A stretch of DNA of 40,994 nt, from IMG/VR virus record IMGVR_UViG_3300042691_032496, positions 1 through 40,994 of that record; one strand, written 5' to 3'. Every line of letters starts with the position of its first letter. Position 1 is the first letter of the stretch. Positions 10,501 to 17,099 of this stretch are shown piece by piece. The position numbers and the translations under genes are program-made. Origin of the DNA: a virus. The notes beneath the pieces are model-generated. The model did not search any database. It worked only from the letters and a program-made list of their open reading frames with translations, and was not told the origin of the DNA.

Positions 10501-12333
10501 TGAGCCGTTTCCTGCTAACGGAGCAATGTTTAAATTATATGTTGAGTCTAGTACTGAATATGAAGATTTACGGATATTTCCATTTATTGCACTACCACTA
10601 TCACTTGATACAGTCTGTTGTAAGTTACTATAAGTATAATATGGATTATCTTTTGCAAATAATCTTCCATATTCTTGTCCAACCTCAACACCTGCCTTAT
10701 TAACATATTTTTTAACTTTTGAACCTTTGGTAATTTCTTTATACCCATCGTTAAACACTTTTGAAATTTGATTGATTGCATTTCCCGCGTGTTGTAATCT
10801 TTTTTTACCCTGCGGTGTTGAGTCAATTAATCTTTGTGTTTCATCCAATATTGAACCGGGGGTAAACCCTCCCTTGTCAATAGAAACCGCATTTAAATAG
10901 TAAGAGTTAATTCCATTACCTATAAAATTATTAAAGTCACCATAACTCGCTTCTCCCCCTTCACCAACTTTCTTACCTGCATTGTTTATAGTGTCGGTAG
11001 ATGCCCAAATAAATCCTCCATCATCAGAAGGTCTTTGGTCATATGGTTTTTCACCTAATCCAAATTGATAGTTTTGATATACCGTACCTTCATAGACTTT
11101 TGCCATGTTAGTCGGGCCATAAACCACAGAACTGGTTTGTTGTCCCAAATAATTAACAGGTGAGTCATCAGCAGGTGAATTAACTTTACTTGGGTCGGTT
11201 ACATCACTCCCAACATAATAGTTAACCAATGATGGTCTATCAATGTTAAAGAGAGCATTAAAAAATAAACCTGCCTGAGTTCTTGTTGTGTCGTAGTCAG
11301 GTTTAAACGTATTATAATTTAAACTTTTAAATAATACTGATTTTTGACCACTACCAGTATTGTTCAAAAATTTCTTAGACGGGTTATTATTAGGGTCAGC
11401 AGGTTTATAAACACCTGATAAAGCAGTATCTAATAATTGTCTAACAGTTGCGTTTTTATTATCAGGTTCATTAAAATAACTTCCCTCAATTGGTGATGAC
11501 GGTAACATACTACCCGTCATCTGTTGAGTTAAGTATTTTGCTTGGTCAAATACTCCGTCAGGAACAGTAATTACCCAATTTTTTTGAATTAGTGTTTCTT
11601 GTCCTGTTGCAAGTTCCGCAATTGAGAATGGATTAGTTAGAGCTTGGAAATTAGCCCTACCTAATGTGTTTCCATAGATTTGTCTATCAATATTAGCCCT
11701 AATTTGGAAATCCAAAAATGTGGTAGATATTTGAGCCAAATAAGAGTCGTCAGGATTATTTGCCGATTTCTCTAAAACTTTACTTAATGTAACTTGTCCT
11801 TCAACAAAATTTGGGTATTCCCCTTTTGTACTTTTGTTTGAAATTAATGGAGTATCACTAACAAAATATAAACTCTCATAGTTATCTGATGAAACGTAAC
11901 TGTTTAAAACACCTATTGTATCAATACTTATCTCATTAACAATGTCCATTCTGGTTTCTGTTAATGGCCAATATGGTTGGTTGTTGTTTAAAGTAAAAGT
12001 TGAGCCGTCATTTAATGAAACAGATGAATTTGAATTTTGGTTAGGGTAATTTATTATATCCGCAATATCTACAATATCATCTGACCCACCAGGTCCGTAT
12101 GGATTTAATTTTGTGTTGTTAATAACATTTTGGTTATTATTTCCATCAACAGTTTCACTAATGTTTGGAGAATCGGTTACCGTAACATTTTGGAAATTAA
12201 TTACAGTCTCAGTATCGACATTTTCATTATTAGACGTAAAATATCCTGTCAACTGATATGGTTGTAAATTTCTAGCAAGTAAACCATTCCTAAATTGTTC
12301 TGACCCTCTAAATGACAATAGGTTTTTCTCCAT
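7540..12333 (-). CDS. Giant baseplate/tail structural protein with an OmpA-like segment
   Basis: This is the 1597-residue first gene of the baseplate operon. A segment near residues 700-730 (TYSNTKRTGTLSWSIIVDHP) resembles the tail-tube/baseplate-adaptor beta domain of contractile tails. Residues ~834-915 have the alternating pattern of an OmpA-like peptidoglycan-binding domain: FFTDVIQSDYSKLEAFANEI, VTIELQGSKF, then Asn...VVNYF. The usual Asp after the G-x-x motif is missing, so ligand binding is doubtful. A second beta-rich block near residues 1110-1180 (PPVLVLRIGDFYNTKIIPGS) looks like another tail-adaptor module. Ser/Asn/Gln-rich linkers connect the parts. I place it in the baseplate by operon context with the LysM-like and hub-like proteins. 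The precise role is unknown. Confidence 0.6.
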   Translation of the reverse strand: MEKNLLSFRGSEQFRNGLLARNLQPYQLTGYFTSNNENVDTETVINFQNVTVTDSPNISETVDGNNNQNVINNTKLNPYGPGGSDDIVDIADIINYPNQNSNSSVSLNDGSTFTLNNNQPYWPLTETRMDIVNEISIDTIGVLNSYVSSDNYESLYFVSDTPLISNKSTKGEYPNFVEGQVTLSKVLEKSANNPDDSYLAQISTTFLDFQIRANIDRQIYGNTLGRANFQALTNPFSIAELATGQETLIQKNWVITVPDGVFDQAKYLTQQMTGSMLPSSPIEGSYFNEPDNKNATVRQLLDTALSGVYKPADPNNNPSKKFLNNTGSGQKSVLFKSLNYNTFKPDYDTTRTQAGLFFNALFNIDRPSLVNYYVGSDVTDPSKVNSPADDSPVNYLGQQTSSVVYGPTNMAKVYEGTVYQNYQFGLGEKPYDQRPSDDGGFIWASTDTINNAGKKVGEGGEASYGDFNNFIGNGINSYYLNAVSIDKGGFTPGSILDETQRLIDSTPQGKKRLQHAGNAINQISKVFNDGYKEITKGSKVKKYVNKAGVEVGQEYGRLFAKDNPYYTYSNLQQTVSSDSGSAINGNIRKSSYSVLDSTYNLNIAPLAGNGSTNVTKEGSVKKYMFSIENLAWRGTPDWNDLPACEKGPNGGRVMWFPPYDLSFSDTTSPQFDSTNFLGRPEPVYTYSNTKRTGTLSWSIIVDHPSVLNLIVDKELAKADSQTVNGVIASFFAGCKRYDLYELAAKFNTLSFTDLTALYQEVLGSNQTSLEEKESAAQGLTPTTNNSQNNSEVITIQSDYKNKGFYFDTNPTTDDFFNQYETYTGDERKLQYYSSNPDVSAQTTTFFTDVIQSDYSKLEAFANEIKSIIDGKKGKVTIELQGSKFSNTTNYDIVNNTMTDSVVNYFKESIDLGSTVFEDGTLTIKLSTSSLDNVVLSNNVDFSCTEVLTAPNDVYSPNAMACRALRVKNVTVTPFPNNTQQVPAQQQTGLKPQENTDVSNKTSSISKFLIRKLLSECDYFEVIKESDPFVYQSIKEKIKYFNPAFHAITPEGLNSRLTFLNQCTRPGNTIPTKTKDGNVTNNNVVNTSFGKPPVLVLRIGDFYNTKIIPGSIQFSYEGLDINPQGIGVQPMIAKVQMSFDFIGGSGIKEPIEKIQNALSFNYYANTELYDDRAVETEDFSSIDTELFQSITSKPFGTDSTQQGELGGTIIGEFVNEVPLYSGNTSGQTQYKAFFGSFIQETHDYFVNTVNFSQDIVSSYNLGILKQLCLTRNYSNGYVNQLQQPNTNFLNIFGKPSLWQTNLEAVSIQFKELINIQEDPIQRVLAFNYEISVEDLDKVTYNFTNIVNNQIQNSFTIISSKIQNYANREALYNQYLRKLDVVSFGIDGKKKPDGVPQVLKLTGTTENNENTLNALISDYLVVYSSLTSFNTFCLNQKVIYTAGTENTTFSAVTDSLNATEIVTGKAINLMYTLFSDVFLDSNKKENLKNLLCQNLTSETKQITIDAISVIVDSYVNRFLSEYTAENAHFTQLINSNQEYKTYYQFNPQRNGLSLSQKTRIFDFSTFEQTDPDKEKISNLYKSVNLNDDITSFNDKINFN

Positions 12334-12346
12334 CTATAACTTTTCT

Positions 12347-12354
12347 AATAAATA
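12347..12354 (-). promoter_or_regulatory. TATTTATT box upstream of the baseplate operon
   Basis: The minus strand reads TATTTATT, 13 nt before the ATG at 12333. It sits in the only non-coding DNA (35 nt) between the tape measure stop and the baseplate operon, and is a candidate promoter for the three-gene unit. Confidence 0.4.
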
Positions 12355-12368
12355 GAAACAAATAAATT

Positions 12369-14630
12369 TTAGGCAATTGAAATTTGTTGTATATAGTTCT
12401 GATATGGATTATCAGAATCTACTTGATAGTTACTTTTCTTAATGTCTAAACTTTGAATAATCTTACTTTTAAACACATCATCATTTTGGAATTTATTTGC
12501 AACCATTCTTAATGACTCGTTATTACCTTCAGCTTTAAACGTTATGGTAATACTATGGTCAATTTTTGTTTCTTTTGGAGCAGTATTTTGAGGTTCTTTT
12601 GGTTGATTAACAACCTCATTGACAGTTTCTTTTGGTTTTGGAGTTTCAATCGGTTTTTGAATGATTGAAGATAATGATTTTGTTAAATCTTGTAAATTAA
12701 TTCCCAAATCTTTGCTAGCAATTTGAGTTAACTGAACAACTTCATTATTTAAATTTTGATTTGATATTTTGTTAGTAAAATTATTAATTGTCTCATTAGA
12801 AATATTAGATTTTGCAAAATCCATTAATTTTGTTAAATCAATTGGGGGGATATTATTTTCAATCTTAATATTTTGTAAAGCAGAAATAAGACTGTCACTA
12901 ATATCAGGTATTTCTATATTCTGTGTAGTTTCTGGTTTTTCTCCAACATTTATATTTTCTTTTTGAGCAAAAACAACTAAATCATTTTTATCTTTATTAA
13001 TAACTTGGTTTTGTTCAGGAAAATACACTGCATCTTCAACATTAAATGCCTTATTGATAGTATCCATAATGTTTAGTCCTGATATCGCAGTTGTAACTTT
13101 TGCCATAGTAAGACCCGCGTCTTTATATACTTTTGCTAATTCTTTAGCTCCGTTTTCAACAGATTTTAAAGCGTCGGTTGACAACTCGGTAATTTTTAAA
13201 AATCCTGTTGTTTGGTCAATATATTTGTCAATACCTGAAATTGTACCTTGGTCATATTGATTTTTACCGACTTTATACCCACCCTTAACCTCTGGTCGAT
13301 ATAATTCATTTTGAACATTAGCATATGCGTCAACCGCTTTAACTGATGTCTCTAAAGCTTTATTACCCTGTTTTGTCGACGAAATTTGTAAACCGAGGGA
13401 TTTGGTCATCGCATTTAAATTAGCGTTCATCTCACCTGTTAACCCTAACTGTTCTTTTGCAATGTCAAACATTTTTTCCTCATAAGTTTTACCAGCCTCT
13501 TCTTCCATTCCAGTAATAAAATTTTTCAAATCTTCTTCTCTACCTTGGTAGGATTTTAATAAATCATTTACATTTTGTAAATTACCATCTTTTGTAGTGA
13601 TAACGTATTCACCAGTATTTTTATCGAGTGTTGCAAGATTAGCAATTGCAGTTTGAGTATCTTCTGTAATATTTAATCCACTAAAATCGATATCCGAAAG
13701 TTTTTTATCCAAATTAGCAGTACCTAATGCCATTTTTTCTATCTCAGCCATAGGTATACCTAATTCTTTTTGTAATTCTCTTAATTTTAATTTAGAGTCA
13801 GGGAAAAATTCAAAAGCTTGTGTTTCCTCATTAAAGAAAGTATATTGTTTAAACAATCCACTTAATTGGTTTTGTAATTCAGGTACGTTGTTTTGAGCCA
13901 AATCCATTAATTTTAATGGGTCAATCAAATCTGATGAAACATTTCCTAGTCTTTGTAACGCGGCAGACATATTGATTGCATCCTCAGGATTTAACATTTT
14001 TTCAGCAAAATCCAAAGTTTGTTGCATGTCAATTCTTAATGTAGTTGCCTTTGCCGCCATTTTTGCCAAACCATCAACTCCATTTACAAAATTAAATCTG
14101 TTTAATTGTTCTAAATTACCAACAACTAATTTACTTACAGCTTGTGATGATACTCCTAAATCTCTCGCAATTTTTGTAGTCTTATACATCTCTTCGGTAA
14201 TGTGACTCATAGACATTCCAGCCTTTTCAAAACCTTCAAGTAATTCTTTTGAAGCGACTCCCGAAACTTTTGCAGAGGCGTACAACTTAGCGTACATATC
14301 CTCACTTAATACTATATTTTTACCAAATGCGTCAACAACTTCGTTTTGCAAAGCAGTTGCAGCTTTAATATCACCTCCAAGTTTTAATACTGCATACGCA
14401 CCCTTAGATAAATTATCCTTTATTGCCTCAGAATAACCTCTACCAACACCCATATTTTGCATTATGGAATTAAATTGTTGGTCAATAGTTACTAACGTGT
14501 CAGGTATTGATGTGAAAATTTCAGCAGTGTCTGTGGCAATTTGTTTAGCCATTGCAACTGGATTTAACAAGGCTTTTAATCTTGCGGTTTCATCTGAATC
14601 AGTTGTATTTGTTACGTCAAACATCATCAT
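12369..14630 (-). CDS. Tail tape measure protein
   Basis: This 753-residue, mostly helical protein would thread the tail tube and set tail length. It has the Ala/Leu/Lys/Gln-rich helical repeats of tape measure proteins throughout residues 20-600. Segments such as FGKNIVLSEDMYAKLYASAK and LLEGFEKAGMSMSHITEEM are typical of the family. A Pro/Glu/Asn-rich stretch (~640-690) precedes a short beta-like C-terminus. It follows tail tube and chaperone genes, the usual order upstream of a tape measure gene. The start ATG at 14630 forms an ATGA overlap with the stop of the short chaperone-like ORF (14627-14800), indicating translational coupling; ATGs also follow at 14627 and 14624. At 753 aa it implies a tail of roughly T4-like length. 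Confidence 0.8.
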   Translation of the reverse strand: MMMFDVTNTTDSDETARLKALLNPVAMAKQIATDTAEIFTSIPDTLVTIDQQFNSIMQNMGVGRGYSEAIKDNLSKGAYAVLKLGGDIKAATALQNEVVDAFGKNIVLSEDMYAKLYASAKVSGVASKELLEGFEKAGMSMSHITEEMYKTTKIARDLGVSSQAVSKLVVGNLEQLNRFNFVNGVDGLAKMAAKATTLRIDMQQTLDFAEKMLNPEDAINMSAALQRLGNVSSDLIDPLKLMDLAQNNVPELQNQLSGLFKQYTFFNEETQAFEFFPDSKLKLRELQKELGIPMAEIEKMALGTANLDKKLSDIDFSGLNITEDTQTAIANLATLDKNTGEYVITTKDGNLQNVNDLLKSYQGREEDLKNFITGMEEEAGKTYEEKMFDIAKEQLGLTGEMNANLNAMTKSLGLQISSTKQGNKALETSVKAVDAYANVQNELYRPEVKGGYKVGKNQYDQGTISGIDKYIDQTTGFLKITELSTDALKSVENGAKELAKVYKDAGLTMAKVTTAISGLNIMDTINKAFNVEDAVYFPEQNQVINKDKNDLVVFAQKENINVGEKPETTQNIEIPDISDSLISALQNIKIENNIPPIDLTKLMDFAKSNISNETINNFTNKISNQNLNNEVVQLTQIASKDLGINLQDLTKSLSSIIQKPIETPKPKETVNEVVNQPKEPQNTAPKETKIDHSITITFKAEGNNESLRMVANKFQNDDVFKSKIIQSLDIKKSNYQVDSDNPYQNYIQQISIA

Positions 14631-14800
14631 TTTTTCGGTGTATTAATTTCTATGACTTTATCAACAAGATATCGTCTTTGATAAATAGGCATAGAAATAA
14701 AATCAGAGTAAGATGTATGTAAATACTTGGACAATAAAATGTATTGGTCTAATAAATAAATGGTGTAATCAGAAGAAAGGGCGAAAAAACTCCGCCCCAA
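14627..14800 (-). CDS. Short chaperone-like ORF without an AUG; likely frameshift extension of the gp26-like gene
   Basis: Between the gp26-like gene and the tape measure gene there is an open frame encoding a well-formed peptide of ~48 residues beyond the gp26 stop. It includes DQYILLSKYLHTSYSDFISM and MPIYQRRYLVDKVIE. The MPIYxRRYLVDK-type core resembles small T4-type hub/tail chaperone proteins encoded after gp26 (T4 gp51 occupies this place). There is no ATG or GTG before the core; only TTG at 14800 or an ATT could initiate. The frame is +1 (or -2) relative to the gp26-like frame, and they overlap across TTTGGGGCGG and GTTTTTTC. The stop forms ATGA with the tape measure start. A programmed +1/-2 frameshift making a fused tail assembly chaperone is the best explanation; initiation at TTG is the alternative. 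The start coordinate is nominal. Confidence 0.6.
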   Translation of the reverse strand: MGRSFFALSSDYTIYLLDQYILLSKYLHTSYSDFISMPIYQRRYLVDKVIEINTPKK

Positions 14801-15521
14801 AGGTAATACGTGTGAGTACCTTTTTTCCGGATGGGGCTATAATTTCTCTATTTAAATCAATTCTTGGTTCGTTTTTATCTATAAAATTTCTAATATACTT
14901 CGAATCCATGATTGGCATTTGGTCTAGAAATTTACTAATAGTACCCAATTCTCTACTTCCATTTAATTCAACTATTTGTTTTTGTAATCTCCAAGTAATT
15001 GCCGGTGGTACTAATCCTTTTGGATAGTTGTCCACCATTTTAGCAAGTTCTAATGTTTCACCATAAGTTAATGGTTTCAATTTTACTTGGGCTCCTGATT
15101 TTGGTAATGTTGTTAAAAAACACCCATTTTCATCAGGTTCAACCTCAGGTTTAATAAAATTTAATTCTTGTAACAAAATTGTTGACTCAAATTGTTTACC
15201 TGTTTCAGGGTCAACAACATTAAAAATATATTCAGGACCAAATGATGAATTTCTTAAAAAGATAAGAATAGTCTCTAAATCACCCTCTAATAAATCTTCG
15301 GGTTTCAAATCAGGTTCATATAATTTATTTCTAACTAACTGGGTAATTAAACCCTCACCACCATTTTTGGTTGCGTTAATTAAGATGTTTTCATCAGACG
15401 CGGTTAAATAACCAACTTTAACTGATTTCTTTTTTGTCTTATAATATTTTCCACCGCTAGGTAACACAATTACATCGTGTGGCAAGTTAAAACCTTCTTG
15501 ACTATACTGATTGTTTTCCAT
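14769..15521 (-). CDS. Baseplate hub assembly chaperone, T4 gp26-like
   Basis: This 250-residue protein matches the T4 gp26 family. Near the N-terminus it has VLPSGGKYYKTKKKSVKVGY and then LTASDENILINA (residues ~20-55). LEGDLETILIFLRNSSFGPE follows at ~75-95, a beta segment resembling the family's substrate-like domain, and a C-terminal KLKPLTYGETLELAK helix. Members assist hub/tape measure assembly and are not found in the mature baseplate. I take the ATG at 15521 as the start. A GTG at 15548 would also be in frame but lies inside the terminator hairpin of the tail tube gene and adds nine residues (first six VDFLFK) with no family support. The 3' end overlaps a second frame (14627-14800), so a frameshifted longer product is likely. 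Confidence 0.75.
   Translation of the reverse strand: MENNQYSQEGFNLPHDVIVLPSGGKYYKTKKKSVKVGYLTASDENILINATKNGGEGLITQLVRNKLYEPDLKPEDLLEGDLETILIFLRNSSFGPEYIFNVVDPETGKQFESTILLQELNFIKPEVEPDENGCFLTTLPKSGAQVKLKPLTYGETLELAKMVDNYPKGLVPPAITWRLQKQIVELNGSRELGTISKFLDQMPIMDSKYIRNFIDKNEPRIDLNREIIAPSGKKVLTRITFGAEFFRPFF
14783..14803 (-). promoter_or_regulatory. Candidate ribosomal frameshift site
   Basis: Reading the minus strand in the gp26-like frame, the last codons before the stop run TTT GGG GCG GAG TTT TTT CGC. The G-rich run and the run of six T are the only homopolymeric slip candidates in the overlap with the +1/-2 frame. No downstream pseudoknot was identified by eye. Confidence 0.35.
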
Positions 15522-15533
15522 AAAAACTTTTTT

Positions 15534-15563
15534 AAATAAAAAATCCACACAATGTGTGGATTT
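15534..15563 (-). terminator. Intrinsic terminator after the tail tube gene
   Basis: There is a perfect 10-bp stem, AAATCCACAC (15541-15550) against GTGTGGATTT (15554-15563), with a 3-nt loop. On the minus strand it is followed by an uninterrupted T-rich tract. It lies 22 nt past the tail tube stop, has the classic rho-independent form, and should limit read-through into the gp26-like gene. Confidence 0.8.
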
Positions 15564-15584
15564 GTAAATAGTAATTCAATTATA

Positions 15585-16076
15585 TTAGAATAATAAAATA
15601 CATCTGTCAGGACGAAGTGTTGCTTGAATTTTAGCCAAACCATCTTGACCGTAGTCTAATGATTGGAAATCAACACCTGTTAAGAAACAGTTTTGTAATA
15701 ACCATTTTTCGATTACAACACCTGTTGGGTCTAACATTTCTAAGTTAATGTCCTTTTTATATCCAGCTGCATATCCCATACGACCTGTAACAGACTCCGC
15801 ATGTAAACGTACCCACTCCATAAGAGCTTGAGCCGCAGACGGGCCGATTGGGTCACGGAATGTAACACTGATTTCACCCCATTCGAATTGTCCCGCAACA
15901 TAAGTTTTGGTATTCAAAAATGGAATCTCAGTTGATTTTATTGTTATCTTTGGACGTGACGTTGACTCTACGTACCATTCATTAATACCCAACGATGTGT
16001 CAACCCATCTCATTATAAATCGGTTCTGCCTTTTGGGTTCGTAAGGTACCGGCATTTGCATTAGTAAATCAGCCAT
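15585..16076 (-). CDS. Tail tube protein, T4 gp19-like
   Basis: This 163-residue protein has the length and pattern of contractile-tail tube proteins. It opens with PYEPKRQNRFIMRW (~residues 10-24, 'P..P.R.NRF.v'), then ITIKSTEIPFLNTKTYVAGQ, then GEISVTFRDPIGPSAAQALM with the family's D-P-I turn. GVDFQSLDYGQDGLAKIQAT follows near the C-terminus. It would polymerise as stacked hexameric rings inside the sheath. It is a single-gene unit with a TATTTATA/TATAAATA box upstream and a strong terminator downstream, consistent with very high expression. The ATG lacks a Shine-Dalgarno sequence; the leader is A/T-rich. Confidence 0.9.
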   Translation of the reverse strand: MADLLMQMPVPYEPKRQNRFIMRWVDTSLGINEWYVESTSRPKITIKSTEIPFLNTKTYVAGQFEWGEISVTFRDPIGPSAAQALMEWVRLHAESVTGRMGYAAGYKKDINLEMLDPTGVVIEKWLLQNCFLTGVDFQSLDYGQDGLAKIQATLRPDRCILLF

Positions 16077-16104
16077 TGTCTATTTTTTTAATTTCTTTTT
16101 ATTT

Positions 16105-16116
16105 TATTTATAAATA
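16105..16116 (-). promoter_or_regulatory. Candidate late promoter of the tail tube gene
   Basis: The 12-nt sequence TATTTATAAATA (minus strand) contains both TATTTATA, 32 nt before the ATG, and the T4 late-promoter -10 octamer TATAAATA, 28 nt before it. It lies in the 121-nt gap after the HAD-like gene. The rest of that gap is A/T-rich with one weak GGTC/GACC inverted repeat that is not a convincing terminator. Confidence 0.5.
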
Positions 16117-16197
16117 TCACCCAAAAAAAAATTTTCTATTTACTTTGATTTTTTTTCAGGTCATCTTTGCATAAGACCAGTTTAATTATTTAAATTA

Positions 16198-17031
16198 TTA
16201 ATTTTTATATGGTTTCTTTTCTCCTCCATGTGTTGAATATAACTGGTAAATATTTTCTGGGTCTTTTGTTAATTCAGTATCTAGTTTTTCTAAATTTCTT
16301 AAATCATCATCAGAAAAACCTATTTTAGGTACAAATCGGTTAGAAATGTCATCTTTAAAGTATGGAGACCCTCCAATTTTTTGGGATATACTTTTTACGT
16401 AATCTTGGAATTCTTTCGCAGCTTTCACTTTTAATTCCTCAGGGTTGGCGGCCGAACCTTCTCCGAAAGTTACAGGGTAATATTTACATAATTTGAAAAC
16501 ATAAAAATCAACCAATCTGTCATCAGATACATCTGGGTTTTGTTGAGCAATTTTATTATATTTTCTTAAATTCCAAACAAGTTCTTTTTTTGAAAGTCCA
16601 TTAATGTTCCCTTCGATTAATTTTCTGACCGCAAGTGCTAATGTTTTAGGATTATGTCCTCTTGCAGTGACAATAGAAAATACAGAACCTCCATTGACAC
16701 ATTCTACAAAATCTTGCCAAGCAGGACCTGGTTTTGCAATCATAGAGTCCATTAAAAATCTCTTATCACCCTCAACTCTAAAATTTCTAAAAGGATTTTC
16801 AGCAAACCCAACAATATTTTTACCTTTATAATCAAAAGGTTCCTTACCAATTTGGGTTCTATGTTCAGCAAATTCCTCAGTACCCATCCCTACTTCGTTA
16901 CCGTTAGAGTCTTTTAAAATAATCTTTGTTGGCATATACATTAAATTATCATCCCAATCAAACGCATAATATTTCATGTCAGGTGTGAGTTTTTCCAAAT
17001 CACCAAAACCTTCTACTATTACTAAATTCAT
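16198..17031 (-). CDS. HAD-superfamily phosphatase-like protein
   Basis: This 277-residue protein carries the haloacid dehalogenase motifs. Motif I is YAFDWDDNL (nucleophile Asp25, second Asp27), motif II is SIVTARGH (~119-126), and motif IV is KIGFSDDD (~236-243, acidic pair for Mg2+). The large insert between motifs I and II (~90 residues) is the usual cap position. It probably hydrolyses a phosphate ester, but the substrate cannot be told from sequence. It is a single gene inserted between sheath and tube genes, with TATTTATT only 3 nt before the ATG. The N-terminus MNLVIVE|GFG fits the T4 prohead protease/capsid-targeting rule ([LI]-x-E followed by a small residue), so it may be a packaged virion protein. 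The fold call is good; the virion location is a hypothesis. Confidence 0.75.
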   Translation of the reverse strand: MNLVIVEGFGDLEKLTPDMKYYAFDWDDNLMYMPTKIILKDSNGNEVGMGTEEFAEHRTQIGKEPFDYKGKNIVGFAENPFRNFRVEGDKRFLMDSMIAKPGPAWQDFVECVNGGSVFSIVTARGHNPKTLALAVRKLIEGNINGLSKKELVWNLRKYNKIAQQNPDVSDDRLVDFYVFKLCKYYPVTFGEGSAANPEELKVKAAKEFQDYVKSISQKIGGSPYFKDDISNRFVPKIGFSDDDLRNLEKLDTELTKDPENIYQLYSTHGGEKKPYKN

Positions 17032-17034
17032 AAC

Positions 17035-17042
17035 AATAAATA
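17035..17042 (-). promoter_or_regulatory. TATTTATT box upstream of the HAD-like gene
   Basis: The minus strand reads TATTTATT-GTT-ATG. If it is a -10 element, the transcript would be nearly leaderless. Confidence 0.4.
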
Positions 17043-17046
17043 CTAT

Positions 17047-17083
17047 GTAAAATAAAAAACCCCCACATCTCTGTGAGGGTTTT
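17047..17083 (-). terminator. Intrinsic terminator after the tail sheath gene
   Basis: A 12-bp stem with one C/A mismatch pairs AAAACCCCCACA (17056-17067) with TGTGAGGGTTTT (17072-17083) across a TCTC loop. On the minus strand it continues into TTTTTTATTTTA. It begins about 17 nt past the sheath stop. It also separates the sheath from the downstream HAD-like gene. Confidence 0.8.
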
Positions 17084-17099
17084 AATAAAGTTTGTATTA

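Noticed and set aside
15519-15548. GTG start at 15548 for the gp26-like protein
   Set aside because: It lies inside the tail tube terminator stem and adds nine residues with no family support; the ATG at 15521 fits the family N-terminus.
16140-16185. Possible terminator after the HAD-like gene (GGTC ... GACC inverted repeat)
   Set aside because: Only four base pairs with a long loop, and followed by A rather than T on the relevant strand.
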